Assembly: GCA_002307145.1 (NCBI GenBank)
Contig: DBTR01000031.1
Coordinates: 8,764 to 26,057 of the forward strand
Direction of reading: 5' to 3'
Origin: Rhodospirillum sp. UBA1311
GTDB lineage: Bacteria; Pseudomonadota; Alphaproteobacteria; Rhodospirillales; Rhodospirillaceae
Length of the DNA: 17,294 nucleotides
The position numbers and the translations under genes were made by a program. Below the pieces are notes generated by a model that did no database searches, was not told where the DNA came from, and worked only from the letters and a program-made list of their open reading frames with translations. Below, one piece after another: positions 1-6,420 of the stretch (positions within the stretch are counted from its first letter, which is position 1; each line of letters opens with the position of its first letter).

Positions 1-344
1 AACAGCACATCGCGCGGTTCGAGATTGGTGAGGATCGCGGCCAGGTCGCCCGCCTTCGCGATCATCGGCCCGGAGGTTGCACGAAAGCCGACGCCGAGTT
101 CGTGCGCGACGATCTGCGCGAGCGTGGTCTTGCCGAGGCCGGGCGGACCGTGCAGCAGCACGTGGTCGAGCGCCTCGCCGCGCGCCCGGGCGGCCTGCAC
201 GAATACCTTCAGGTTTTCGCAGGCTTCGGGCTGGCCGAGAAAGTCGTCGAGGGACTGCGGCCGCATCGGCGCATCGGTGTCGCCGCTCTGCGCCTCGGGC
301 GAAACCACGCGCGCGGCATCCTCGTCGTCATCCCAGCCGGCCAT
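1..344 (-). CDS. ruvB: RuvB Holliday junction branch-migration ATPase (N-terminal part, truncated by window edge)
   Basis: RuvB is the AAA+ motor that, with RuvA, drives branch migration of Holliday junctions in recombinational repair. The visible 114 codons begin MAGWDDDEDA and carry the family-typical RPQSLDDFLGQ segment (residues 28-38), then LDHVLLHGPPGLGKTT with the Walker A motif GPPGLGKT at residues 66-73, followed by the RATSGP region. The rest of the ATPase, the winged-helix domain and the stop codon lie beyond position 1. The ATG at 344-342 is three bases downstream of the ruvA stop, so the two genes are almost certainly co-transcribed and translationally linked. The acidic N-terminal extension (DDDEDAARVV) is common in alphaproteobacterial RuvB. 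Identification is secure; only the remainder of the gene is missing. Confidence 0.97.
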   Translation of the reverse strand, partial: MAGWDDDEDAARVVSPEAQSGDTDAPMRPQSLDDFLGQPEACENLKVFVQAARARGEALDHVLLHGPPGLGKTTLAQIVAHELGVGFRATSGPMIAKAGDLAAILTNLEPRDVL

Positions 345-347
345 CGC

Positions 348-1004
348 TTAAGCCCCCTTGCCGCCGAAGGCTTGCGCCTTGGCGATGTCCTTCAGCGCGG
401 CGGCGATCACCGCTTCGACTGCCGGCGTCGTCTCGCCCGCTGCCGTCAGCACCGCAGCCACCACCGCGAACGCGTCGCTCGGGCTATAGCCGAGGTTGAC
501 CAGGGCCGAGGTCGCATCCTGCGCCACCGCAACGCGCGGATCGGCTTCGTCCGCCGCATGGGCCGCAGCCGCCGGTGCGGGCGCGAACGCCGCGCCGCCG
601 ACCAAGCCGCCGACCTTGTCCTTCAATTCCGCGAGAATTCGCGCCGCGAGCTTGGGGCCGACGCCATTGGCGCGGCCGAGCGCGCCCTTGTCCTGCGCCG
701 CGATCGCGCGTGCCAGCGCATCCGGCGCGAGCACCGAGAGAATCGAGAGGCCGACCTTCGCGCCGACGCCCTGCACCGTGGTGAGGCGGCGGAACCACGC
801 CTTGTCTTCCTGGCTCACGAAGCCGTAGAGCAGGATTGCATCCTCGCGCACCACGGTCTCGACCCAAAGCGTCGCGGGCTGGCCGACGACGAGCTTGGCG
901 AGCGTGCGCGCCGGGCAGGCGACGAGGTACCCCACCCCGCCGACATCGACGATGGCGGTGTCCACGTCCACCGCCGCGATCATCCCCTTGAGGCGCGCAA
1001 TCAT
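348..1004 (-). CDS. ruvA: RuvA Holliday junction DNA-binding subunit
   Basis: RuvA binds four-way DNA junctions as a tetramer and loads RuvB on them. The 218-residue product starts MIARLKG, the expected N-terminal OB-fold beginning. It has the two helix-hairpin-helix motifs GVGAKVGLSIL (about 79-89) and GVGPKLAARIL (about 114-124), and a C-terminal RuvB-contact domain after an Ala/Pro-rich linker (about 140-155). An in-frame extension up to 1064 exists, but the ATG at 1004 was chosen for two reasons. It gives the family-standard N-terminus, and it overlaps the ruvC stop in an ATGA (1004-1001). ruvB follows three bases after the stop. Length and motifs are normal. Confidence 0.97.
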   Translation of the reverse strand: MIARLKGMIAAVDVDTAIVDVGGVGYLVACPARTLAKLVVGQPATLWVETVVREDAILLYGFVSQEDKAWFRRLTTVQGVGAKVGLSILSVLAPDALARAIAAQDKGALGRANGVGPKLAARILAELKDKVGGLVGGAAFAPAPAAAAHAADEADPRVAVAQDATSALVNLGYSPSDAFAVVAAVLTAAGETTPAVEAVIAAALKDIAKAQAFGGKGA

Positions 1005-1507
1005 CCGAGTTCCCCCATCGCGCGGCGCAGCGAGGCGTCGCTGGCACGGTAGCGCGCATGACAAATCGCCACCGCCAGCGCATCGGCTGCGTCGGCGGTT
1101 TCGGCGGTCGATCCGGGCAGCAGCATCCGCACCATCAGGCCGACCTGTTCCTTCGCCGCATGGCCGGTGCCGACGATGTTCTTCTTGATCAGGTTGGGAG
1201 TGTATTCGGCAACCGCGATGCCGAACAGCGCGGGCGCGAGCATTACCGCGCCGCGCGCCTGTCCGAGCTTCAAGGTCGAGGCCGGGTTGCGGTTGACGAA
1301 GGTTTCCTCGATCGCGGCCTCGTCGGGCGCATGCGCGCGCAACACCGCCAGCACGCCCTCGTGCAGCATCTTCAGGCGTTCGGAGAGCGCCAGTTTCTCG
1401 TCGGAACGGACCACCCCCGAAGCCACGAAACGCAAGCGGTTGCCCTCGGCATCGAGGATGCCCCAGCCGGTAACACGTAAGCCCGGGTCCAGCCCGATCA
1501 ACCGCAT
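1001..1507 (-). CDS. ruvC: RuvC crossover junction endodeoxyribonuclease
   Basis: RuvC is the dimeric nuclease that resolves Holliday junctions by paired nicks. The 168-residue protein has the RNase H-like fold signature. LIGLDPGLRVTGWG supplies catalytic Asp7, AIEETF supplies Glu67 (equivalent to Glu66 of the E. coli enzyme), and TADAADALAVAI supplies Asp139 and Asp142. All four acidic catalytic residues are therefore present. The ATG at 1507 is preceded by a purine-rich GGGAGCG stretch. The gene lies 30 bases downstream of the yebC stop and overlaps ruvA by four bases, giving the order yebC-ruvC-ruvA-ruvB that is conserved across many proteobacteria. Confidence 0.97.
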   Translation of the reverse strand: MRLIGLDPGLRVTGWGILDAEGNRLRFVASGVVRSDEKLALSERLKMLHEGVLAVLRAHAPDEAAIEETFVNRNPASTLKLGQARGAVMLAPALFGIAVAEYTPNLIKKNIVGTGHAAKEQVGLMVRMLLPGSTAETADAADALAVAICHARYRASDASLRRAMGELG

Positions 1508-1537
1508 GCGATTTCGCTCCCGAGGGGTGGAGACGGG

Positions 1538-2287
1538 TTACGCCTCCAGACTGGCCGCCACCTCGTCAGAGATTTCGAAGTTGCCCGAGACACGCTGCAC
1601 GTCGTCGTTGTCGTCGAGGGCGTCGATCAGGCGGAACAGCGACGTTGCGGTTTCGGCGTCGAGGGAAACCGTGGTGAGCGGCTTCCATTCGAGGCGCGAC
1701 GCCGAGGCCTCGCCGAACTGCTTTTCGAGCGCGTCCTTGACCGCATGAAGTTCGTCGGGCGCGGTCAAGACGTCATGGCCGTCGTCGGTGGATTCCACGT
1801 CGGACGCCCCGGCGTCGAGGGCCGCTTCGAACATCGCATCGGCGCTCGCCGCTTCCGGCTTGTACTGGATCAAGCCGACGCGGTCGAAGTTGAAGGTCAC
1901 CGAGTTGGCTTCGCCCATCTGGCCGCCGAGCTTGTTGAAGATGCTGCGGACTTCCGACGCGGTGCGATTGCGGTTATCGGTCAGCGCCTCGACGATCAGG
2001 AACACGCCGCCCGGGCCGCGGCCCTCGTAGCGCATCTCGACGTAGTTGGTGTCGTCGCCGCCCGGCAGGGCCCGCTTGATCGCACGCTCGATATTGTCCT
2101 TCGGCATGCTCTGGGCCCGCGCGGCGATGATCGCGGCGCGCAGGCGCGGGTTCATCGCGGGGTCGGGCAGCCCGACCTTGGCCGCGACCGTGATTTCGCG
2201 CGCGAGCTTGGTGAAGATCTTCGCCCGCTGCGCGTCCTGCGCGCCCTTGCGGTGCATGATGTTCTTAAATTGGGAGTGACCAGCCAT
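1538..2287 (-). CDS. yebC: YebC/PmpR family (TACO1-like) regulatory or translation factor
   Basis: This is a 249-residue member of the YebC/TACO1 family. Members have been described as transcriptional regulators and as ribosome-associated factors that help translate difficult sequences such as proline runs; which role applies here cannot be read from sequence. The family signature MAGHSQFKNIMHRKGAQDA opens the protein. AARAQSMPKDNIERAI and YEGRGPGGVFLIVEALTDNRNRT follow, and the acidic C-terminal part contains the usual LIDALDDNDDVQ segment. An upstream in-frame extension to 2326 is ignored because MAGHSQ is the family start, with an AAGG ribosome site just before it. It is the first gene of the ruv operon. 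Confidence 0.96.
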   Translation of the reverse strand: MAGHSQFKNIMHRKGAQDAQRAKIFTKLAREITVAAKVGLPDPAMNPRLRAAIIAARAQSMPKDNIERAIKRALPGGDDTNYVEMRYEGRGPGGVFLIVEALTDNRNRTASEVRSIFNKLGGQMGEANSVTFNFDRVGLIQYKPEAASADAMFEAALDAGASDVESTDDGHDVLTAPDELHAVKDALEKQFGEASASRLEWKPLTTVSLDAETATSLFRLIDALDDNDDVQRVSGNFEISDEVAASLEA

Positions 2288-2404
2288 TCCATACCTTGCG
2301 ATGCTTGCGGGGCGCGACCGCGCCAAAGGCGCACGGCGCCGGGAAAACGCGCGGCATTATCCATGCAGCGGCGCTGAAAACGCAACCCCCAATCCGGGCG
2401 TTTC

Positions 2405-3220
2405 TCAGGGATTCGGATACGCGCGGGACAATCGCCCGCCGATCCGCAGCATCGCGACCTGGGTCGCCAACCCGCTGCGATCGTCGGTCTCGACGTAGAC
2501 GCCGCAAACCGTCGCCTCGCCGTCCGCCGGAGTGAGCCGGTCGCCCGGGATTTTCTTGGTGAAGCGACTGATCGCCACCGCCTTCGACATGCCGATTACC
2601 GAATCATAGTCGCCGCACATTCCGGCGTCGGTAAGATAGGCGGTGCCGCCGGGAAGAACTTGCGCGTCGGCGGTCGGCACGTGGCTGTGCGAGCCGACCA
2701 CCAGCGACACCCGGCCGTCGAGCGCATGCCCCATCGCCATCTTCTCGCTCGTCGCCTCGGCATGGATATCGACGATCGCCGCCGCCACCGTCGCACCGAG
2801 ACGATGCTTCGAGAGGATCTCGTCCATCGCCTGGAACGGGTCGTCGAGCGGATCGAGGAACAGCCGCCCCATCACCTGCGCCACCAGCACCTTGCGGCCG
2901 TCGGGCAGCGGCAGGACGGTGACGCCACGCCCCGGCGTGCCGCGCGGGAAGTTGGCGGGCCGCACCAGGCGCGGGTCGCTGTCGATGTAGCCGATGATCT
3001 CGCGCTGGTCCCAGACGTGGTTGCCGGTGGTCACCGCGTCCGCCCCGGCTTCGTAGAATTCGGCGCAGATCTTCGGAGTGATGCCGAAGCCATGGGCGGA
3101 GTTTTCGCCGTTGACGATGACGAAATCGAGCTTGAGGTCGCGCTTGAGCGCGGGAATGGCTTCGACCGCGGCGGTGCGTCCGCTGCGCCCGACGACGTCG
3201 CCGAGATACAGGATTTTCAT
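2405..3220 (-). CDS. YmdB/TIGR00282-type metallophosphoesterase
   Basis: A 271-residue di-metal phosphoesterase of the family that includes Bacillus YmdB, described there as a cyclic-nucleotide phosphodiesterase; the substrate in alphaproteobacteria is not established. Visible metal-site residues are Asp8 (YLGDVVG), Glu39 and Asn40 (NGENSAHG), Asn67 and His68 (TTGNHVWD), His153 (VDIHAEATSEK), and His178/His180 (VGSHSHVPTAD), so the active site looks intact. The annotated start is MKILYLGD; a longer in-frame reading to 3487 lies inside the neighbouring cyclo-ligase gene. The ATG overlaps the cyclo-ligase stop in an ATGA at 3220-3217, so the two are translationally coupled. Confidence 0.93.
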   Translation of the reverse strand: MKILYLGDVVGRSGRTAAVEAIPALKRDLKLDFVIVNGENSAHGFGITPKICAEFYEAGADAVTTGNHVWDQREIIGYIDSDPRLVRPANFPRGTPGRGVTVLPLPDGRKVLVAQVMGRLFLDPLDDPFQAMDEILSKHRLGATVAAAIVDIHAEATSEKMAMGHALDGRVSLVVGSHSHVPTADAQVLPGGTAYLTDAGMCGDYDSVIGMSKAVAISRFTKKIPGDRLTPADGEATVCGVYVETDDRSGLATQVAMLRIGGRLSRAYPNP

Positions 3221-3861
3221 GAAGACCCGTTGGTTTTGTGCTTCGGTGCGTCGCGGAGCGGCAGGACGCCGCGCTCGGTCAGCACCAGATCGAGGCGACG
3301 GTCCCAGGATTCGTGCGGGACGGTTTCGATTTCCTGGATCGCGAAGGCGACCCCGAGGGAAACCGGCCGGTGTTCGGCCTCGGCCATCGCGGCGAGGGTA
3401 CGGTCGTAGTAGCCGCCGCCGTAGCCGAGGCGATAGCCGGTGGCGTCGAAGGCAAGCAGCGGAATCAGGATCACGTGGGGTCGGCAAACGGTACTGCCGC
3501 GCGGCGGCTGGCGGGTGCCGAACGGCCCCTCGTCCAGCCGTGCGTCGGGCTCCCAGGCGCGGAACACCAGGGGGGCATTGGGCTGCTCGACCACCGGCAG
3601 CGCGATCCGCCAGCCGACCTGGCGGAGCCAGTCCACCAGCAGGCGGGAATCGATTTCACCGCCCAGGGGATAATAGGCGGCGGCGATGCCATTTTCGGGC
3701 GGGACGGCGAGCAGGGGAACGGTGGCCGCATGGCGCACCAGGGATTCGGCGGCATGGCGGCGATCTGCGGCGGCGACCCGGCCGCGCAGGAACTTGGCGG
3801 TCCCGCGCAGGGTCCGCTTGGTTTCCGCGACAGATCCGGCAACCACCGACGGCATCAGCAT
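3217..3861 (-). CDS. 5-formyltetrahydrofolate cyclo-ligase (MTHFS)
   Basis: This enzyme converts 5-formyl-THF to 5,10-methenyl-THF using ATP, returning folate to the one-carbon pool. The 214-residue product contains the family hallmark GYGGGYYDR at about 146-154, preceded by PLLAFDATGYRL. The substrate region is YYPLGGEID (about 63-71), and PFGTRQPP lies mid-protein. An RGVLPL segment ends the domain. The ATG at 3861 has a GGTGG ribosome site five bases upstream; a second ATG at 3855 is possible. The gene follows a probable 6S RNA (3893-4035) and zapA, the linkage seen in many proteobacteria (ygfA/fau locus), and overlaps the metallophosphoesterase gene downstream. Confidence 0.93.
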   Translation of the reverse strand: MLMPSVVAGSVAETKRTLRGTAKFLRGRVAAADRRHAAESLVRHAATVPLLAVPPENGIAAAYYPLGGEIDSRLLVDWLRQVGWRIALPVVEQPNAPLVFRAWEPDARLDEGPFGTRQPPRGSTVCRPHVILIPLLAFDATGYRLGYGGGYYDRTLAAMAEAEHRPVSLGVAFAIQEIETVPHESWDRRLDLVLTERGVLPLRDAPKHKTNGSS

Positions 3862-3892
3862 GTTCCACCCAATGTTGATCGCGCCTGGAAAA

Positions 3893-4035
3893 CCGGGGCA
3901 CGAAAGTCCGATACTCTACGGAATGGGCAAGGTGGCGGGGCCGTTACAACCGTGGGCATGTGGAATACACAAGGGCCGCTCCAACAAAGTGGGCGCCATG
4001 TAACCAGACCACGGTCTGGCCAGGGACAGCACCCT
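3893..4035 (-). ncRNA. ssrS: probable 6S RNA (ssrS)
   Basis: 6S RNA mimics an open promoter and sequesters the housekeeping RNA polymerase holoenzyme. Support here is positional and structural. The segment sits between zapA and the 5-formyl-THF cyclo-ligase gene, the conserved ssrS position. Read on the minus strand, the 5' bases GGGUGC-u-GUCC (from 4034) can pair with the 3' bases GGAC-uuuc-GUGCCC (ending 3896), forming a closing stem. An inner stem GUGG...GUUACA pairs with UGUAAC...CCAC, leaving asymmetric internal loops and an apical hairpin UGUG-uauuc-CACA. A TATATA -10 element ends five bases before the proposed 5' end. I could not compare it to a covariance model, and the ends are approximate. 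Confidence 0.62.
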
Positions 4036-4038
4036 TCC

Positions 4039-4044
4039 TATATA
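4039..4044 (-). promoter_or_regulatory. -10 element of the probable 6S RNA promoter
   Basis: TATATA on the minus strand, five to six bases upstream of the first base of the predicted closing stem at 4034-4033. It is one of very few A/T runs in this GC-rich region. No convincing -35 hexamer is seen 16-18 bases further upstream. Confidence 0.45.
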
Positions 4045-4103
4045 CGTTGGCCCCAGTGATGTCGCGGACCACACGAGTTGTCCAGCACCCGCCACCCACC
4101 AAT

Positions 4104-4445
4104 CTAGTGGCCCCGGAGGCGTTCGGCAATTGATTCGATTCGGTCGGCCATCGCGTCGAGCGCGTCGACCACGCGGGTTTCCGCCTCGGCCTTGGCTTCC
4201 GCACCGCCCGAGCCATTGGCGGCACGCAGTTCTTCGAGTTCGCCATAAGTCTCGGCAAGCTCGTCGGCGACCAGCAATCCGATCATTGCAAGCAGGAGAT
4301 TCTCCTGGATCGGGCCGATCGCGGCGGTCAATTCCCTCCCGCGCTGGTCGAGGTAGCGCCCGAGCCGCTCGATTTGCGCCTCCTGGCCGTCGCCGCAGGA
4401 GATGGTGTAGGGATTGCCGACGATGGTGAGGGTGACTTGAGCCAA
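4104..4445 (-). CDS. zapA: cell division protein ZapA
   Basis: ZapA binds and bundles FtsZ filaments at the division site. The 113-residue protein starts MAQVTLTIVGNPYTISCGDGQE, matching the family pattern of a short beta-rich N-terminal domain. It continues with a helix (ERLGRYLDQRGRELTAAIG), the LLLAMIGLLVADEL segment, and a C-terminal coiled coil (about 62-113). The start codon appears to be TTG at 4445. The ribosome site GGAGGG sits inside the last codons of the upstream gene, whose TAG is only three bases before zapA, which suggests translational coupling. The probable 6S RNA lies directly downstream. Identification rests on sequence pattern and neighbourhood. Confidence 0.9.
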   Translation of the reverse strand: MAQVTLTIVGNPYTISCGDGQEAQIERLGRYLDQRGRELTAAIGPIQENLLLAMIGLLVADELAETYGELEELRAANGSGGAEAKAEAETRVVDALDAMADRIESIAERLRGH

Positions 4446-4448
4446 GGC

Positions 4449-4709
4449 CTAGCCCTCCAGGAGACGGGAAAGATCGGAAATCGTCTCACCGAGCCCGGCC
4501 GAAGTGCTGCGCGCCGCCGCCTCCAGCGCCGCGCAACGCACGCGCAGGTCGGCGATCTCGCCGGCGTCGACTACGGGAACTGCAGGAACTGCATCGTCGA
4601 CGCGTGCGGCGCGCTCGGTGGCGGCGGCATCGAGACCGTCGATTGCCGCCTCAAGGCGGCGAAGCGCCGCTTCAGCCCGGGAAAGTTTGTATACCGAGAG
4701 CGGTTTCAA
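4449..4709 (-). CDS. small coiled-coil protein upstream of zapA (DUF4164-like)
   Basis: An 86-residue, Ala/Glu/Arg-rich protein with no signal peptide or membrane segment. Heptad-like spacing of hydrophobic residues (AEAALRRLEAAIDGLDAAA, then IADLRVRCAALEAAA) predicts a coiled coil over most of its length. Small proteins of this type, often grouped as DUF4164, commonly precede zapA in alphaproteobacteria and may assist the division machinery; that role is inference from position. No ATG is available in frame: a stop codon lies a short way upstream, and the only reasonable start is TTG at 4709. The ribosome site is weak, so the start is uncertain. Confidence 0.7.
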   Translation of the reverse strand: MKPLSVYKLSRAEAALRRLEAAIDGLDAAATERAARVDDAVPAVPVVDAGEIADLRVRCAALEAAARSTSAGLGETISDLSRLLEG

Positions 4710-4789
4710 GCTATTATCGCCATGTTCGCGGAAAGGACGTTAAGAGTAATTCCCGAACTCCCGCACGTCAATCTCAGGTGTCGCCGCTC

Positions 4790-5263
4790 GTGACTTTCCC
4801 GCCCTTGCCGATCGTGATCTGCTATGACCGTGCGCAAGCATACGCCGCAATCGCCGCGGCGGCGGCCCTCGGGCGGCCGATCCGGATCGAAACGCCGGGC
4901 GAGATGGCCGCCGCGCTCCGCCCCGCCTGGCTGCGCGGCTTTCTCGAATGCTGCACCGCCGACGGCGTCGCGCCATCCGGCCCGGTGGCGTTCCACTGCG
5001 GCGACGCACCCGGCCTCGTCCTCGCGGGCCTGAGCATCGGGCTCCAGGCAATGCGCTTCGAACCCGGGCCGGACGCCAATCCCCACGCCGCCGAAGCACT
5101 GGCGGCGATCGCCGCGACCCAGGGCTGCGACCTCGCCATCGGCCCGCCTCCCAACCCCGCCTGGCGCTTCCCGCCGCCTTCGGGCCGCCCCGACGCCCGC
5201 ACGCTCACCACCATCGCGCGGCGCTGGCTCAGCGGTCTTCCCACGGCCGAGGAATTCGACTAG
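4790..5263 (+). CDS. conserved-type hypothetical protein, function unknown
   Basis: I do not recognise a family. The 157-residue reading starts at GTG 4790 (VTFPPLPIVICYDRAQ), with an AGG ribosome site about 11 bases upstream; GTG 4778 would add four residues. The product alternates hydrophobic strands with helices: PIVICYD, then an Ala-rich helix AAIAAAAALG, PIRIETPGEMAAAL, GPVAFHCGD, GLVLAGLSIG, ALAAIAATQGCDLAIG. This suggests a small cytoplasmic alpha/beta domain. There is no signal peptide. Codon use (G/C third positions) matches the neighbours, supporting a real gene. It diverges from the zapA operon and precedes thiamine-phosphate synthase by 31 bases, so a shared transcript is likely. 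Confidence 0.72.
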   Translation: MTFPPLPIVICYDRAQAYAAIAAAAALGRPIRIETPGEMAAALRPAWLRGFLECCTADGVAPSGPVAFHCGDAPGLVLAGLSIGLQAMRFEPGPDANPHAAEALAAIAATQGCDLAIGPPPNPAWRFPPPSGRPDARTLTTIARRWLSGLPTAEEFD

Positions 5264-5294
5264 GTGTAGGGGATTCCATTCCCGCGAAAGTCAC

Positions 5295-5924
5295 ATGACG
5301 ATGTCCTGCCAGCTCTACCTGATCACGCCGCCCGCCCTGCCCGATCTCGACGCCTTCGCCGAGGTCTTCACCGCCGCGCTCGACGCCGGTCCGGTCGCGT
5401 GCGTGCAACTCCGGCTGAAGGACGTCTCCGACGACGACATCCGCGCCGCCGCGAAGCGCCTCTGCCCGATCGCGCAGGACCGCGACGTCGCCTTCCTGAT
5501 CAACGACCGGCCCGACCTCGCCGCCGAGCTCGGCTGCGACGGCGTCCACATCGGTCAGGAAGACGGCACCTACGCGGAAGCGCGGAAAATCGTCGGTCCC
5601 GACGCGATCGTCGGCGTCACCTGCCACGATTCCCGCCACCTCGCGATGGCGGCGGGCGAAGCCGGGGCGGACTACGTCGCGTTCGGCGCGTTCTACCCGA
5701 CCGCGACCAAGGAGCCGAAGACCACCGCCGAGATCGAACTCCTCGAATGGTGGGCCGAGCTGTTTACCGTCCCCTGCGTCGCGATCGGCGGCATCACCGT
5801 CGACAACGCCAAGGCGCTGGTCGACGCGGGCGCGGACTTCATCGCGGTGAGCGCGGGAGTGTGGTCGCACCCCAAGGGCGCGGCGTTCGCGGTCAAGACG
5901 TTCGGCGAACTCCTCGCCGAGTAG
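5295..5924 (+). CDS. thiE: thiamine-phosphate synthase
   Basis: ThiE joins hydroxymethylpyrimidine diphosphate and thiazole phosphate to make thiamine phosphate. The 209-residue TIM-barrel protein has the expected motifs in order: QLRLKD (38-43), INDRPDLA (69-76), DGVHIGQED (82-90), VGVTCHDSRH, YVAFGAFYPTATK (128-139) with the phosphate-binding TATK, and VAIGGITVDNA (162-172). Length is normal. ATG 5295 is followed by a second ATG at 5301, and the ribosome site is weak (GAAAG), so the exact start is open by two codons. No other thiamine gene is in the window. The gene ends ten bases before the duplicated regulatory element at 5934. Confidence 0.93.
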   Translation: MTMSCQLYLITPPALPDLDAFAEVFTAALDAGPVACVQLRLKDVSDDDIRAAAKRLCPIAQDRDVAFLINDRPDLAAELGCDGVHIGQEDGTYAEARKIVGPDAIVGVTCHDSRHLAMAAGEAGADYVAFGAFYPTATKEPKTTAEIELLEWWAELFTVPCVAIGGITVDNAKALVDAGADFIAVSAGVWSHPKGAAFAVKTFGELLAE

Positions 5925-5933
5925 GCCGCCGCC

Positions 5934-5971
5934 CCCGGCTATCGAAACCATAGTCCATCGGTATTTCACAA
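5934..5971 (+). promoter_or_regulatory. copy 1 of a duplicated promoter/operator element, upstream of the MXKDX gene
   Basis: This 38-base stretch matches 6383-6420 at 34 positions, with the first 20 bases (CCCGGCTATCGAAACCATAG) identical. It contains a small dyad CTAT...ATAG around CGAAACC, then TCGGTATTTC. Both copies lie 66-104 bases before the start codon of a small secreted protein gene. The AAACC core resembles -35 regions used by ECF sigma factors, but the -10 box and spacing are not clear, so a repressor or activator site is equally possible. Confidence 0.6.
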
Positions 5972-6026
5972 ACCCCGCGCGTGGGATGAGACTGCTTCTC
6001 AGGTTCAACAATGAGAGGCTCCCGCC

Positions 6027-6290
6027 ATGCTGATCCGTATCCTGTCGCGTGCGTTCATGGTTCTCGGCCTGGTCGGCGGCGTCGCCGTCGCCTCCGCGCA
6101 AGCCGCGGAGACCACCTCGTCGGGCACGATGATGAAGCCCGCCGACAATTCGATGATGAAGTCGGACGACAAGATGATGAAGTCCGACGACAAGATGATG
6201 AAATCCGACGACAAGGCGATGACGTCGGACAAAATGATGAAGTCGGACGACAAGATGATGAAGCCCGACGACAAGATGATGAAGAAGTAA
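6027..6290 (+). CDS. secreted Met/Lys/Asp-rich heptad-repeat protein (pentapeptide MXKDX family)
   Basis: An 87-residue protein whose first 26 residues form a Sec signal peptide (basic start, hydrophobic MVLGLVGGVAVA, AxA-type site ASAQA|AE). The predicted 61-residue mature part is almost entirely MMKSDDK-type heptads: five close copies, one degenerate (AMTSDK) and two end pieces. I count 15 Met, 14 Lys and 12 Asp, with no Cys, His or aromatic residue. It fits the 'pentapeptide MXKDX repeat' group of small exported proteins, whose function is not established. Dense methionines could bind Cu(I) or scavenge oxidants; that is inference. An AGAGG ribosome site precedes the ATG, and an intrinsic terminator follows. 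Its promoter region is shared in sequence with the bufferin precursor gene downstream. Confidence 0.85.
   Translation: MLIRILSRAFMVLGLVGGVAVASAQAAETTSSGTMMKPADNSMMKSDDKMMKSDDKMMKSDDKAMTSDKMMKSDDKMMKPDDKMMKK
6153..6287 (+). repeat. in-frame tandem repeat, 21-base unit
   Basis: Units starting ATGATGAAGTCGGACGACAA occupy 6153, 6174, 6195, 6234 and 6255, with an 18-base degenerate unit at 6216 and a truncated one at 6276. They encode the MMKSDDK heptads. Differences between units are mostly third-position changes (TCG/TCC, AAG/AAA), which indicates selection on the peptide. Confidence 0.9.
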
Positions 6291-6297
6291 GCCTGCC

Positions 6298-6324
6298 GGG
6301 GCGCCGCCTCTCCCCCGGCGCCCC
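6298..6324 (+). other. GC-rich hairpin after the MXKDX gene
   Basis: A nine-base perfect inverted repeat, GGGGCGCCG (6298-6306) and CGGCGCCCC (6316-6324), begins eight bases after the stop codon. No T-run follows, so it probably acts as an RNA 3' stabiliser or pause structure ahead of the true terminator at 6343. Confidence 0.55.
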
Positions 6325-6342
6325 GCCCGCTCCGCACCGCCG

Positions 6343-6365
6343 CGCCCCTCCCCGGGGCGTTTTTT
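6343..6365 (+). terminator. intrinsic terminator of the MXKDX gene
   Basis: CGCCCC (6343-6348) and GGGGCG (6354-6359) form a six-base stem with a five-base loop, followed directly by TTTTTT (6360-6365). This separates the MXKDX gene from the bufferin operon, whose own promoter copy begins 18 bases later. Confidence 0.85.
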
Positions 6366-6382
6366 GTGCGCGGCGCTCATCT

Positions 6383-6420
6383 CCCGGCTATCGAAACCAT
6401 AGACCTTCGATATTTCCCAA
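6383..6420 (+). promoter_or_regulatory. copy 2 of the duplicated promoter/operator element, upstream of the bufferin precursor gene
   Basis: Matches 5934-5971 at 34 of 38 positions. It lies immediately after the intrinsic terminator and 67 bases before the bufA-like start codon, so it is well placed to drive the 6487-8867 operon independently. Similarity between the two leaders continues downstream: 18 of 23 bases match between 6437-6459 and 5987-6009. Confidence 0.62.

Noticed and set aside
2322..2334. Short inverted repeat GCGCCAAAGGCGC as terminator of the metallophosphoesterase gene
   Set aside because: Only five pairs, a three-base loop and no T-run; expected by chance at this GC content.
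3331..3339. Third occurrence of the reversed core GGTTTCGAT of the duplicated element
   Set aside because: It lies inside the cyclo-ligase coding sequence and lacks the flanking CTAT...ATAG dyad and downstream conserved bases.
6153..6287. Regularly spaced repeats suggestive of a CRISPR array
   Set aside because: The units are contiguous 21-base codon repeats with no spacers, in frame within a signal-peptide-bearing gene.
6005..6337. Minus-strand reading frame with repeated Ile/Leu/Ser heptads
   Set aside because: It is the exact antisense of the MXKDX tandem repeat; no ribosome site, no family match, and the plus-strand protein explains the repeats.
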